Of a stretch of DNA of 64,000 bases, positions 16,211-25,338 are shown piece after piece. The DNA is from Mesorhizobium_K quangtriensis (GTDB lineage Bacteria; Pseudomonadota; Alphaproteobacteria; Rhizobiales; Rhizobiaceae), in assembly GCF_040081925.1 (NCBI RefSeq), contig NZ_JBEBMF010000003.1, positions 248,001 to 312,000 on the forward strand. Reading direction: 5' to 3'. The translations under genes and the position numbers were made by a program. The first letter of the stretch is position 1. Each line of letters starts with the position of its first letter. A model generated the notes under the pieces. The model was not told the origin of the DNA. It made no database searches and was given only the letters and a program-made list of their open reading frames with translations.

Positions 16211-17608
16211 TCAGCCAGGATGGGTCATATCCTCCGGGCGTACCAGACGGTCATAGTCCTCCGGTGTGACTAGGCCGGTCCTGAGCGCTTCCTCGCGCAG
16301 CGTCGTGCCGTTCTTGTGCGCAGTCTTGGCGATCTTGGCCGCGTTGTCATAGCCGATGGTGGGCGCAAGCGCGGTCACCAGCATCAGCGAACGCTCGAGT
16401 GCGGCCTTGATGTTGTCCTCGCGCGGCACGATTCCAACGACGCAATTGTCGGTGAAGGAGACGGCAGCGTCCGACAGCAACTGCACCGACTGGAGGAAAT
16501 TGTAGGCCATAAGCGGATTGTAGACGTTCAGTTCGAAATGGCCCTGGCTGCCGGCAAACGAGATCGACGAATTGTTGCCGAACACCTGGATGCAGACCTG
16601 GGTGAGCGCTTCGCATTGGGTCGGGTTGACCTTGCCGGGCATGATCGACGAGCCGGGCTCGTTCTCCGGCAGAGCGAGTTCGCCAAGACCGGAACGCGGG
16701 CCGGAGCCGAGCAGGCGAATGTCGTTGGCGATCTTGAAGAGCGATGCGGCCACCGTGTTGATGGCGCCGTGCGAAAACACCATCGCGTCATGAGCGGCAA
16801 GCGCCTCGAACTTGTTGGGCGCGGTGGTGAAGGGGAGGTGGGTGATCGCGGCGATGTGCTGCGCCACCTTTTCGGCGAAGCCGACCGGCGCATTGAGCCC
16901 GGTGCCGACCGCGGTGCCGCCCTGGGCCAGTTCCATCAGCGCGGGCAGGGTCTGCTCGATACGCTTGATGCCGTTCTCGACCTGCTGGGTGTAGCCGGAG
17001 AACTCCTGGCCGAGCGTCAGCGGGGTGGCGTCCTGCGTGTGCGTGCGGCCGATCTTGATGATTTTCGTCCACGCCTGCGCCTTGTCGTTCAGCGCGTTGC
17101 GCAGCTTCTGAAGCGCGGGCAGCAGGCGATGGTTGATCTCCTCCGCGCAGGCGATGTGCATGGCCGTCGGATAGGTGTCGTTGGACGACTGGCTCATGTT
17201 GACGTGGTCGTTGGGGTGGACCGGCTTCTTGGAGCCCATCTCGCCGCCGAGCATCTCGATTGCGCGGTTGGAGATCACCTCGTTGGCGTTCATATTGGAC
17301 TGCGTACCCGATCCGGTCTGCCAGACGACAAGCGGGAAGTGCGCGTCGAGCTTGCCCTCGATCACTTCCTGCGCGGCCTTGACGATGGTCTCGCCGATCT
17401 TCGGATCGAGCCGGCCAAGCTCCATGTTGACCTCGGCAGCTGCGCGCTTGACCACGCCGAGCGCACGGACGACGGAGGCCGGCTGCTTTTCCCAGCCGAT
17501 CTTGAAATTACCGAGCGAGCGCTGCGCCTGCGCGCCCCAGTAGCGCTCGGTCGGAACCTCGATCGGGCCAAATGTGTCGGTCTCGGTCCTGAAAGTCTGC
17601 TTGGCCAC
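16211..17608 (-). CDS. fumC: Fumarate hydratase class II
   Basis: A 465-residue tetrameric, iron-independent fumarase that interconverts fumarate and L-malate in the TCA cycle. The superfamily signature GSSIMPGKVNP occurs near residue 318, with SSNDTYPTAMHI near residue 140, THTQDATPLTLGQE near 188 and GSGTQSNMN near 98. The start codon is GTG, supported by CCGGAG nine bases upstream and by the normal MAKQTFRTETDTFGPIEVP opening. It is monocistronic. Confidence 0.95.
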   Translation of the reverse strand: MAKQTFRTETDTFGPIEVPTERYWGAQAQRSLGNFKIGWEKQPASVVRALGVVKRAAAEVNMELGRLDPKIGETIVKAAQEVIEGKLDAHFPLVVWQTGSGTQSNMNANEVISNRAIEMLGGEMGSKKPVHPNDHVNMSQSSNDTYPTAMHIACAEEINHRLLPALQKLRNALNDKAQAWTKIIKIGRTHTQDATPLTLGQEFSGYTQQVENGIKRIEQTLPALMELAQGGTAVGTGLNAPVGFAEKVAQHIAAITHLPFTTAPNKFEALAAHDAMVFSHGAINTVAASLFKIANDIRLLGSGPRSGLGELALPENEPGSSIMPGKVNPTQCEALTQVCIQVFGNNSSISFAGSQGHFELNVYNPLMAYNFLQSVQLLSDAAVSFTDNCVVGIVPREDNIKAALERSLMLVTALAPTIGYDNAAKIAKTAHKNGTTLREEALRTGLVTPEDYDRLVRPEDMTHPG

Positions 17609-17739
17609 GCGGGAAGTCTCCGGATTGCTTCGTCGGGCATGGGCCTATCCCTTTGGCGGGACGGCTTCAAGCTTTGCGAAACAAACGCACCGGAACCAAA
17701 TCGATTCAATGCCTTCTGCAAGAAGTTATTGCACACGAA

Positions 17740-17767
17740 AAAGGGGCGATCCGCAGATCGCCCCTTT
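17740..17767 (-). terminator. Rho-independent terminator of csbD-like gene
   Basis: Perfect 12-bp arms AAAGGGGCGATC (17740-17751) and GATCGCCCCTTT (17756-17767) close a four-base loop. On the minus strand the stem is followed by further T residues, and it lies 25 bases past the csbD-like stop. Confidence 0.88.
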
Positions 17768-17792
17768 CGCAGCTCCGAGATGGAGGAACGTC

Positions 17793-17972
17793 TCAGAGCG
17801 CGCGCTTGATCTTTTCCTTGGCGTCGCCAAAGCCCTTCTGGACCTTGCCTGCCGTCTTTTCGACAGCGCCTTCGGCTTCCATGCGGCGGTTGCCAGTCGC
17901 CTTGCCGGCGGCCTGCTTAACCGAGCCTTTCACTTCCTTGGCTACGCCCTTGACCTGATCCTTGTTCACCAT
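17793..17972 (-). CDS. CsbD family stress protein
   Basis: A 59-residue hydrophilic helical protein, MVNKDQVKGVAKEVKGSVKQ at its start, with alternating Lys/Glu repeats typical of CsbD-like proteins. These accumulate under general stress; in Rhizobiales they are usually under EcfG-type control, but I did not find a clear sigma site here. GGAG lies nine bases before the ATG. Upstream frames in phase with it carry no family resemblance. A strong terminator follows. Confidence 0.88.
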   Translation of the reverse strand: MVNKDQVKGVAKEVKGSVKQAAGKATGNRRMEAEGAVEKTAGKVQKGFGDAKEKIKRAL

Positions 17973-18192
17973 ATGCGCGATCTCCTGTGTCCGCCGCGAT
18001 AAACGGAGCCGATGGCGCGCCGGTTCCAACGCGGAACGGAAATGTTTGGTGAAGGCCCAGCCGGTCGGTAGGACTGGCCGTAAACAAGAACGCCTCCCGC
18101 ACCTGTTACAGTGCTGGAGGCGTCTTTTGTCATTGGCTGTCTTTTGAACTGCCTTGGACAACCCAATAATGCGCGGCGGCGCAGGTGGTTCC

Positions 18193-18960
18193 TTAAAATT
18201 CTGAAGTTCTTTTATCACTGATTTCACCGATAGACGCCAAGGTAGCCGTTCCTGATGTGGAAACTCGGATGTTGCGCGCGGTTCCCGATGCAGACATACC
18301 GATCCTGATCCCCTGAATGGCGCAGTTTCCATAGATGGATCTCGTAGCCACACAATCCTTTGCGATGGCTGCGTAAATAGTACGGCGCCTTGCGCTTGTG
18401 GTTCCTTCCGCAAGAAATGACAACGGTCGATCATTGAATGCGCCGTACTCGAGGTGAGCGACATCGAGTTGCATATCGCCCCGGTCGGGAAATTCCCCGA
18501 AATTGCCTTGCTGAACGAATTGCAGGGTGAATCGTATCTCGATCATGCCTTGAAGGGTCGATACACTTGCCTCGGAAAGTCGGCAGTGCGAGGCGAAGGC
18601 CTCCAGCAAGGCTCTGCATTCAGCACTTGCATACTTTGGTGCGGCTATGCGCGCGGCCCGTAGCTTGTCCGTCAGCGAGCCACCGTCAAATTTTTCCTCG
18701 TCCAGCAGGAGTTGAACGCTTGCCAGGCGCGTCGGCAGCAACTCTCCGAAGCGGTCGATCAGCAGCAAAGCCTGATCGCTGTAGTTTGGTCCATGCACGT
18801 TTCGATATTTCTTGCTGACCTCCATCAGTTCCTGCTGCCGTGGAGTTGCGCCCATGTGGAACAGCACGCTCAGCGCTGCAACGCCGAAGTGAAAGGCTAT
18901 CGTCGCCACGGGCGCAGCAACGAATATCACGATGGCCATTATGATAACCGTACGACGCAC
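18193..18960 (-). CDS. Membrane-anchored protein of unknown function
   Basis: A 255-residue protein starting at GTG 18960, ten bases after the stop of the upstream gene. A strongly hydrophobic segment (IIMAIVIFVAAPVATIAFHFGVAA is split over residues 6-29) forms one or two membrane helices. The rest is soluble, contains CRALLEAFASHCRL and several further cysteines, and ends in a Ser/Thr-rich strand-like tail. I recognise no family. The frame is open further upstream to 19092, overlapping the preceding gene, so the start is uncertain. It is probably cotranscribed with the gene at 18971-19609. Confidence 0.6.
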   Translation of the reverse strand: MRRTVIIMAIVIFVAAPVATIAFHFGVAALSVLFHMGATPRQQELMEVSKKYRNVHGPNYSDQALLLIDRFGELLPTRLASVQLLLDEEKFDGGSLTDKLRAARIAAPKYASAECRALLEAFASHCRLSEASVSTLQGMIEIRFTLQFVQQGNFGEFPDRGDMQLDVAHLEYGAFNDRPLSFLAEGTTSARRRTIYAAIAKDCVATRSIYGNCAIQGIRIGMSASGTARNIRVSTSGTATLASIGEISDKRTSEF

Positions 18961-18970
18961 AGATCGCAGC

Positions 18971-19609
18971 CTAGGACCGAAGCCCAAATTGCTTTCGACT
19001 GACCGGTTTGGGAGCTGACGGCCCCTGAGAGACAGCGGCAGCCGAGTCTGCAAAATTGCTGGGAACAAAAGCGAGCGCTGCGACCAATGCAAAAAAGGAA
19101 TACTGCACCGCGTACCACATCGTATCGGAGAGCGCGGGATTCAGCACGCGAAGCGCAACGGGCATCGCGATTATTCCCCAGCCAACAGCCTGCGGCCAGC
19201 CGATATCGCGCAATCGAGCCAGCAACATCCATATCATGGCGAGCCAACTGACGACTCCCAGCGCTACCAACAGCGACATGAATACGGCCCCGACAGCGGA
19301 ACTCTTCGCGCCCATGGCGATCGTGCCTGCCGTAAGGTCCGCAACTTGCAGCATTGTGCTGTCGAGCGCCTTTGTCCGTTCCTCTTCGCCCGTTGGGCGA
19401 GCGACGTTTGTGGACGTTGCTTCGATGGCCTCGAACTTCTGTCTGAGTTTTGCGCCGTCTGACTGGAAAATGTGGTCTTGGGCGACGTCTTTTGTGTCAA
19501 GAATAATATCCGTGAGGAACGGCTTTGAAAAATCAAATGCGATGAATGCGGCAAGAAAGACGGCGTACATCTTTCTCGAACAAGAGCCACCGTGCAGGAA
19601 AGACAGCAC
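18971..19609 (-). CDS. Polytopic membrane protein, weak DUF805 resemblance
   Basis: A 212-residue protein with about four hydrophobic segments: near residues 14-26 (KMYAVFLAAFIAF), 106-127 (FMSLLVALGVVSWLAMIWML), 143-155 and 175-193. The LARLRDIGWP turn after the second segment resembles the arginine-rich turn of DUF805 membrane proteins, but the match is weak. GTG at 19609 has an ideal GGAGG eight bases upstream; another GTG at 19618 is less well placed. The coding region is visibly less GC-rich than its neighbours, especially 19430-19560. Function unknown. Confidence 0.6.
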   Translation of the reverse strand: MLSFLHGGSCSRKMYAVFLAAFIAFDFSKPFLTDIILDTKDVAQDHIFQSDGAKLRQKFEAIEATSTNVARPTGEEERTKALDSTMLQVADLTAGTIAMGAKSSAVGAVFMSLLVALGVVSWLAMIWMLLARLRDIGWPQAVGWGIIAMPVALRVLNPALSDTMWYAVQYSFFALVAALAFVPSNFADSAAAVSQGPSAPKPVSRKQFGLRS

Positions 19610-19719
19610 CTCACCCACCTCCGCGAATGTCTAGACGTCATATTACGCCGGTGGAATTAAGTGTTCTGTTGGTGAAAACAGGAAATTTGAACGAATTCGC
19701 CAACCCATCGTAAAACAAA

Positions 19720-19743
19720 AAGGGCGGCATCGCTGCCGCCCTT
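19720..19743 (-). terminator. Rho-independent terminator of groESL
   Basis: Ten-bp perfect arms AAGGGCGGCA and TGCCGCCCTT enclose TCGC. On the minus strand the stem runs into TTTTTGTTTTA, 36 bases past the groEL stop. Confidence 0.88.
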
Positions 19744-19778
19744 CCGTGTTGCCTGAGAAAGGCTGAGCTTTGGACTTG

Positions 19779-21428
<1,650 letters not shown>

Positions 21429-21482
21429 TTTCAGCTCCTGGGCCTAAGCCCTTGATTCAGAATGGGGATGATGAGCGGGTGA

Positions 21483-21779
21483 TCAGCCGATGATGCCCAT
21501 GATGTCGGATTCCTTCATGATCAGAAGGTCTTCGCCATTGAGCTTCACTTCGGTGCCGGACCACTTGCCGAACAGGACGCGGTCGCCAGCCTTGACGTCC
21601 AGCGGAACCAGCTTGCCGGCTTCGTCGCGGGCACCCGAGCCGACGGCGACGATTTCGCCTTCCTGCGGCTTTTCCTTGGCGGTGTCGGGGATGATGATCC
21701 CGCCCTTGGTCTTCTCTTCGGATTCCACGCGGCGAACGACCACGCGGTCATGCAGCGGCCGGAATTTGGACTTTGCCAT
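21483..21779 (-). CDS. groES: Co-chaperonin GroES (10 kDa)
   Basis: A 98-residue GroES heptamer subunit that caps GroEL. FRPLHDRVVVRRVESEEKT begins the protein, the mobile loop follows (KTKGGIIIPDTAKEKPQ), and VLFGKWSGTEVKLNGEDLL is typical of the C-terminal half. It is first in the operon, 54 bases upstream of groEL, with the CIRCE operator about 60 bases before its ATG. Confidence 0.97.
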   Translation of the reverse strand: MAKSKFRPLHDRVVVRRVESEEKTKGGIIIPDTAKEKPQEGEIVAVGSGARDEAGKLVPLDVKAGDRVLFGKWSGTEVKLNGEDLLIMKESDIMGIIG

Positions 21780-21838
21780 TGGTTTCTATCCTCGTGCGGA
21801 TGATTGATTCCTCCGTCCAGCCGGTGGCTGGACTGGCG

Positions 21839-21865
21839 TTAGCACTCACCAAAAGCGAGTGCTAA
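21839..21865 (-). promoter_or_regulatory. CIRCE operator (HrcA site) of groESL
   Basis: TTAGCACTC, nine bases, then GAGTGCTAA: a perfect match to the CIRCE consensus. It lies between the predicted -10 and the groES ATG, where HrcA binding would block transcription until heat stress inactivates the repressor. The repressor gene hrcA is not in the window. Confidence 0.95.
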
Positions 21866-21874
21866 CGTGCCGGT

Positions 21875-21903
21875 GAGATAATTTGGGTGATCCCAACTGT
21901 CAA
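21875..21903 (-). promoter_or_regulatory. Predicted groESL promoter
   Basis: On the minus strand TTGACA (21903-21898) is followed by a 17-base spacer and TATCTC (21880-21875), placing the transcription start at or just inside CIRCE. The -35 hexamer matches the sigma-70 consensus exactly and the -10 is partial. This is inferred from sequence and position. Confidence 0.6.
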
Positions 21904-22060
21904 GGATCCATATGAAGGGCGGCCGCGTCGATCTGTTGCCGCCGCCTCCTCCGGCCGGATCTGCGGTACCGCCTGCGCCTGCGGCAACCCCGCCGGTCTA
22001 AGCGAAGATTTTTCCGCCCTGTTTTTATTTTGCAGCTGGCTTGTGACGCCTCTTGAAATG

Positions 22061-22074
22061 ATAAGCATGCTTAT
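22061..22074. promoter_or_regulatory. Palindromic operator upstream of marR
   Basis: ATAAGCATGCTTAT is a perfect 14-base palindrome ending 14 bases before the MarR start codon. It lies between TTGAAA (22053-22058) and an AT-rich -10-like stretch (around 22074-22082). MarR proteins usually bind such short palindromes over their own promoter, so this is the likely self-operator. A further half site GCTTAT lies at 22085-22090. Confidence 0.6.
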
Positions 22075-22088
22075 AATATATGCTGCTT

Positions 22089-22568
22089 ATGGTTTCTGAT
22101 GGCATCGAACGGCTTGGCTTTCTTATCCACGATTCCGCGCGCCTGCTGCGCAAGCGGTTCGAGGTAAGAGGCGCGGCGTTTGGCCTTTCGGCCGCGCAAT
22201 GGCGGCTGATGGTGCGGCTCGTGAAGGAAGAAGGCGTGGCGCAGGCGCGTCTTGCCGAACTCCTTGAAATCGAGCCGATCAGCGTTTCGCGTTTGCTCGA
22301 TCGCATGGAAGAGGGTGGCTGGATCGAACGCCGTCAGGACGCCAGCGACCGCCGCGTCCGAATGATCTTCCCAACCGACAAGAGCCGCGCGGCTTTCGCC
22401 GAGATCAAGAGCGTCGCCGGCGAGGTCTACGAAGTCGCGCTGGTGGGACTAAGCGCCGAAGAGCGCCAGACGCTGGTCAAGGCGCTGAACACGATCATCA
22501 CCAATCTGTCCGACGGCGAAACGCCCGCAGCCGAGCAGACGAATACCTTGAAGGGCAATGCAGCATGA
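22089..22568 (+). CDS. MarR family transcriptional regulator
   Basis: A 159-residue winged-helix regulator. MVSDGIERLGFLIHDSARLL forms the N-terminal dimer helix, and LSAAQWRLMVRLVKEEG with LAELLEIEPISVSRLLDRME is the helix-turn-helix. DRRVRMIFPT is the wing. It probably represses the downstream efflux pair and itself until a toxic ligand binds. The ATG at 22089 is chosen by family length; 22080 is also in frame. No ribosome site precedes it and the predicted transcription start is close by, so the message may be leaderless. It overlaps the next gene by four bases. Confidence 0.85.
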   Translation: MVSDGIERLGFLIHDSARLLRKRFEVRGAAFGLSAAQWRLMVRLVKEEGVAQARLAELLEIEPISVSRLLDRMEEGGWIERRQDASDRRVRMIFPTDKSRAAFAEIKSVAGEVYEVALVGLSAEERQTLVKALNTIITNLSDGETPAAEQTNTLKGNAA

Positions 22569-23737
22569 ACGCCGTGGCAAAGATCAAGACTGACGTTTCC
22601 GAGAGCAAGCCGTCGACGCCCGTCGTGACGCCGGCGCCGGTTGCGCTGGCGCCCGAGCCGGCCCCTGCAACTCCCGCAGCAAAGCCGAAGCGCAGCAGGC
22701 GAACCGTGCTGATGCTGGCCGTGCCGCTCGCGCTGGCTGCTGGCGGCGGTTACATGTGGCTGGCCGGCGGGCGTTACGAGGAGACCGAGAACGCCAACCT
22801 CAGGCAGGCCAAGGTGACGGTCGCTGCCGAGGCTGCAGGGCGCATCGTCGAGGTCGATATCGCCGACAACGCATCCGTCAAGGCTGGCGACAAGCTGTTC
22901 GTGGTCGACCCGGAGCCGTACCGTATCGCGCTGGCTCAGGCCGACGCCGCGCTTGCAGCGGCTCGGCTGAACGTCGAGCAGCTTCGGGCTGCCTATGGGC
23001 AAGCTGTGGCACAGGACGCCGTTGCGGCGAGCGAGGTGACGTATCTGAAGACGCAATACGACCGCGCTGCCGATCTCGCCAAGAAGGGGATCAGCGCGCA
23101 GTCTGCGCTCGACGAGGCGCAGCGTGACCTTGAGCGCGCACAAGAGCAGCGCCGGGCGTCCCAGCAGGGCATCGAAAGCGCGCGCGCTGCCCTTGGCGGC
23201 GATCCCGACATCGCGACCAACAGCCACCCGGCAGTGATGGCAGCCCAGTCCGCGCGCGACAAGGCTGCCTTCGATCTGGCGCAGACCACTGTCAGCGCCC
23301 CTTCCGACGGCGTCGTCAGCCAGGCATCGTCGTTCAAGGTCGGGCAGTATGTGGCCAAGGGCACCGCGCTGTTCAGCCTCGTGGAAACCGGCGACACCTG
23401 GGTCGAAGCGAACTTCAAGGAAACGCAACTCACCAACATGCGCCCAGGCCAGACGGCCGAGGTCGTGCTGGACACCTATCCGGGCGTGACCTTCGAGGCG
23501 ACCGTCGACAGCATCGGCGCCGGCACCGGCGCGGAATTCTCGCTGCTGCCGGCGCAGAACGCGACCGGCAACTGGGTGAAGGTTACGCAGCGCATCCCCG
23601 TCCGCCTCAAGCTCGAAACCGAAGGCAAGGACGTGCCGGTGAAGACCGGCATGAGCGCGACGGTGACGGTGGATACCAAGGTCTCGCATAGTTTCGCCAG
23701 CCTGTTCGGCTTCGGCGAGGCGAAGGCCGCGGACTAA
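22565..23737 (+). CDS. emrA: HlyD/EmrA-type membrane fusion protein
   Basis: A 390-residue periplasmic adaptor. A Pro/Ala-rich cytoplasmic lead is followed by one membrane helix near residues 48-63 (VLMLAVPLALAAGGGYMWLA). The biotinyl-like half motif VTVAAEAAGRIVEVDIADN and its partner VSAPSDGVVSQAS flank a long coiled coil (residues about 120-215). It links the MFS pump to an outer-membrane channel. ATG overlaps the marR stop. A perfect 8-bp hairpin lies between this gene and emrB. Confidence 0.87.
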   Translation: MNAVAKIKTDVSESKPSTPVVTPAPVALAPEPAPATPAAKPKRSRRTVLMLAVPLALAAGGGYMWLAGGRYEETENANLRQAKVTVAAEAAGRIVEVDIADNASVKAGDKLFVVDPEPYRIALAQADAALAAARLNVEQLRAAYGQAVAQDAVAASEVTYLKTQYDRAADLAKKGISAQSALDEAQRDLERAQEQRRASQQGIESARAALGGDPDIATNSHPAVMAAQSARDKAAFDLAQTTVSAPSDGVVSQASSFKVGQYVAKGTALFSLVETGDTWVEANFKETQLTNMRPGQTAEVVLDTYPGVTFEATVDSIGAGTGAEFSLLPAQNATGNWVKVTQRIPVRLKLETEGKDVPVKTGMSATVTVDTKVSHSFASLFGFGEAKAAD

Positions 23738-23739
23738 GA

Positions 23740-23760
23740 AGCTTCGCGTAAGGCGAAGCT
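23740..23760 (+). repeat. Hairpin between emrA and emrB
   Basis: AGCTTCGC and GCGAAGCT form a perfect 8-bp inverted repeat around GTAAG. It begins just after the emrA stop and lies 12 bases before the emrB start. There is no T tract, so a stabilising or attenuating role within the operon is more likely than termination. Confidence 0.55.
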
Positions 23761-23772
23761 GAGGCAAAAGCC

Positions 23773-25314
23773 ATGTTCGAAGTCAGGGCGATAGACCCTC
23801 ACAACGTGCCGCATCGCGGCCTAATCACCATTTCGGTGATGCTGGCCACGATCATGCAGGTGCTCGACACGACGATCGCCAACGTGGCGCTGCCGTCGAT
23901 GACGGGCGACCTCGGCGCGTCGGCCGACACCATCAACTGGGTACTGACGTCCTACATCGTGGCGGCGGCCATCATGACGCCGGTGACGGGCTGGCTGTCC
24001 GACCGGGTCGGGCGCAAGGAGCTGTTCCTCGTCACGGTTGTGGGCTTCACCGTGATGTCGATGCTGTGCGGCCTCGCCTGGAGCCTGGAGAGCATGGTGC
24101 TCTTCCGCGTGATGCAGGGCCTGTTCGGCGCGGCGATCGTGCCGCTGTCGCAGACCTTCCTGCTCGACATCAACCCCAAGGAGCGCCACGGCTCGGCCAT
24201 GGCGCTCTGGGGCGCGGGCATCATGGTCGGCCCGATCATCGGCCCGACGCTCGGCGGCTGGCTGACCGACAGCTTCAACTGGCGCTGGGTGTTCTTCATC
24301 AACCTGCCGGTCGGCATCATCGCCTTCCTCGGCTGCCTGGCCTATCTGCCTGCCATCGCCAAGCGCGCGCGCGGCTTCGACTTTTTCGGCTTCGCCATGC
24401 TGTCGCTCGGCGTCGGCGCGCTGCAGCTCATGCTTGACCGGGGCGCTGAAGTTGACTGGTTCTCGGCCTTGGAGATCTGGATCTATCTCGGCCTGACACT
24501 GTCGGGCTTCTGGGTCTTCACCGTGCATACGATGACCGCAGAACACGCTTTCATTGACCCCAAGATATTCGCGGACCGGAACTTCGTGACCGGACTGGTC
24601 TTCATCTTCGTGGTGGGCATCATCCTGTTGGCGAGCCTCGCGCTCCTGCCGCCCATGCTCTCCCACATCTTCGATTATCCGACGGTGACGACAGGCCTCG
24701 TCATGGCGCCGCGCGGCGTCGGCACGATGATTTCCATGATCGTGGTGGGGCGCATCATCCACCGCGTCGATCCACGCCATCTCGTCGTGCTGGGCCTCGT
24801 CCTGACGGCGTATTCGCTCTACGTCATGACCGGCTTCACGCCACAGATGGACAGCTACTTGATCATCGAGACCGGCATCGTGCAGGGGCTCGGCCTCGGG
24901 CTGGTCTTCGTGCCGCTTTCGACGGTCGCCTTCGCCACTCTGGACGTGAAGCACCGTACCGATGCGGCGAGCCTGTTCAGCCTCGTGCGCAATCTCGGCT
25001 CCTCGATCGGAATATCGATCGTGACGGTGGTGCTGACGCGCAACGTCCAGATCAACCACGCCGAACTCAGCGCTGCGATGACGCCCTTCAACCAGACCCT
25101 CGCAGAGACTATGCCTTCGGCGGTAGCCGGAGATCCGACCTCCCTTGTGAAGCTCGACGGGCTGGTCAACATACAGGCGCTGATGATCTCATACATCGCC
25201 GACTTCAAGCTGATGATGCTCGTGACGCTCTGCGCGATCCCGCTGGCATTGTTCCTGAGGAAGCCGGCGAAAGCACCTGCGGCGGGCGATGCACCTGCTG
25301 CGCATATGGAATGA
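23773..25314 (+). CDS. emrB: DHA2-family multidrug MFS transporter (EmrB-type)
   Basis: A 513-residue proton-driven exporter with 14 predicted membrane helices. Diagnostic segments are LDTTIANVALPSM in helix 1, the motif-A loop GWLSDRVGRKELF near residue 75, and WRWVFFINLPVGI near residue 174. LGAGIMVGPIIGPTLGGWL-like motif C is seen near residue 150. It acts with the preceding adaptor in drug or fatty-acid efflux; the substrate is unknown. It is the last gene of the marR operon. Confidence 0.9.
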   Translation: MFEVRAIDPHNVPHRGLITISVMLATIMQVLDTTIANVALPSMTGDLGASADTINWVLTSYIVAAAIMTPVTGWLSDRVGRKELFLVTVVGFTVMSMLCGLAWSLESMVLFRVMQGLFGAAIVPLSQTFLLDINPKERHGSAMALWGAGIMVGPIIGPTLGGWLTDSFNWRWVFFINLPVGIIAFLGCLAYLPAIAKRARGFDFFGFAMLSLGVGALQLMLDRGAEVDWFSALEIWIYLGLTLSGFWVFTVHTMTAEHAFIDPKIFADRNFVTGLVFIFVVGIILLASLALLPPMLSHIFDYPTVTTGLVMAPRGVGTMISMIVVGRIIHRVDPRHLVVLGLVLTAYSLYVMTGFTPQMDSYLIIETGIVQGLGLGLVFVPLSTVAFATLDVKHRTDAASLFSLVRNLGSSIGISIVTVVLTRNVQINHAELSAAMTPFNQTLAETMPSAVAGDPTSLVKLDGLVNIQALMISYIADFKLMMLVTLCAIPLALFLRKPAKAPAAGDAPAAHME

Positions 25315-25338
25315 TACAGAACGTTGACGCGTGGCGCG

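Noticed and set aside
16316..17809. 497-codon plus-strand frame
   Set aside because: Antisense of fumC; Arg/Asp/Leu-rich with no recognisable domain.
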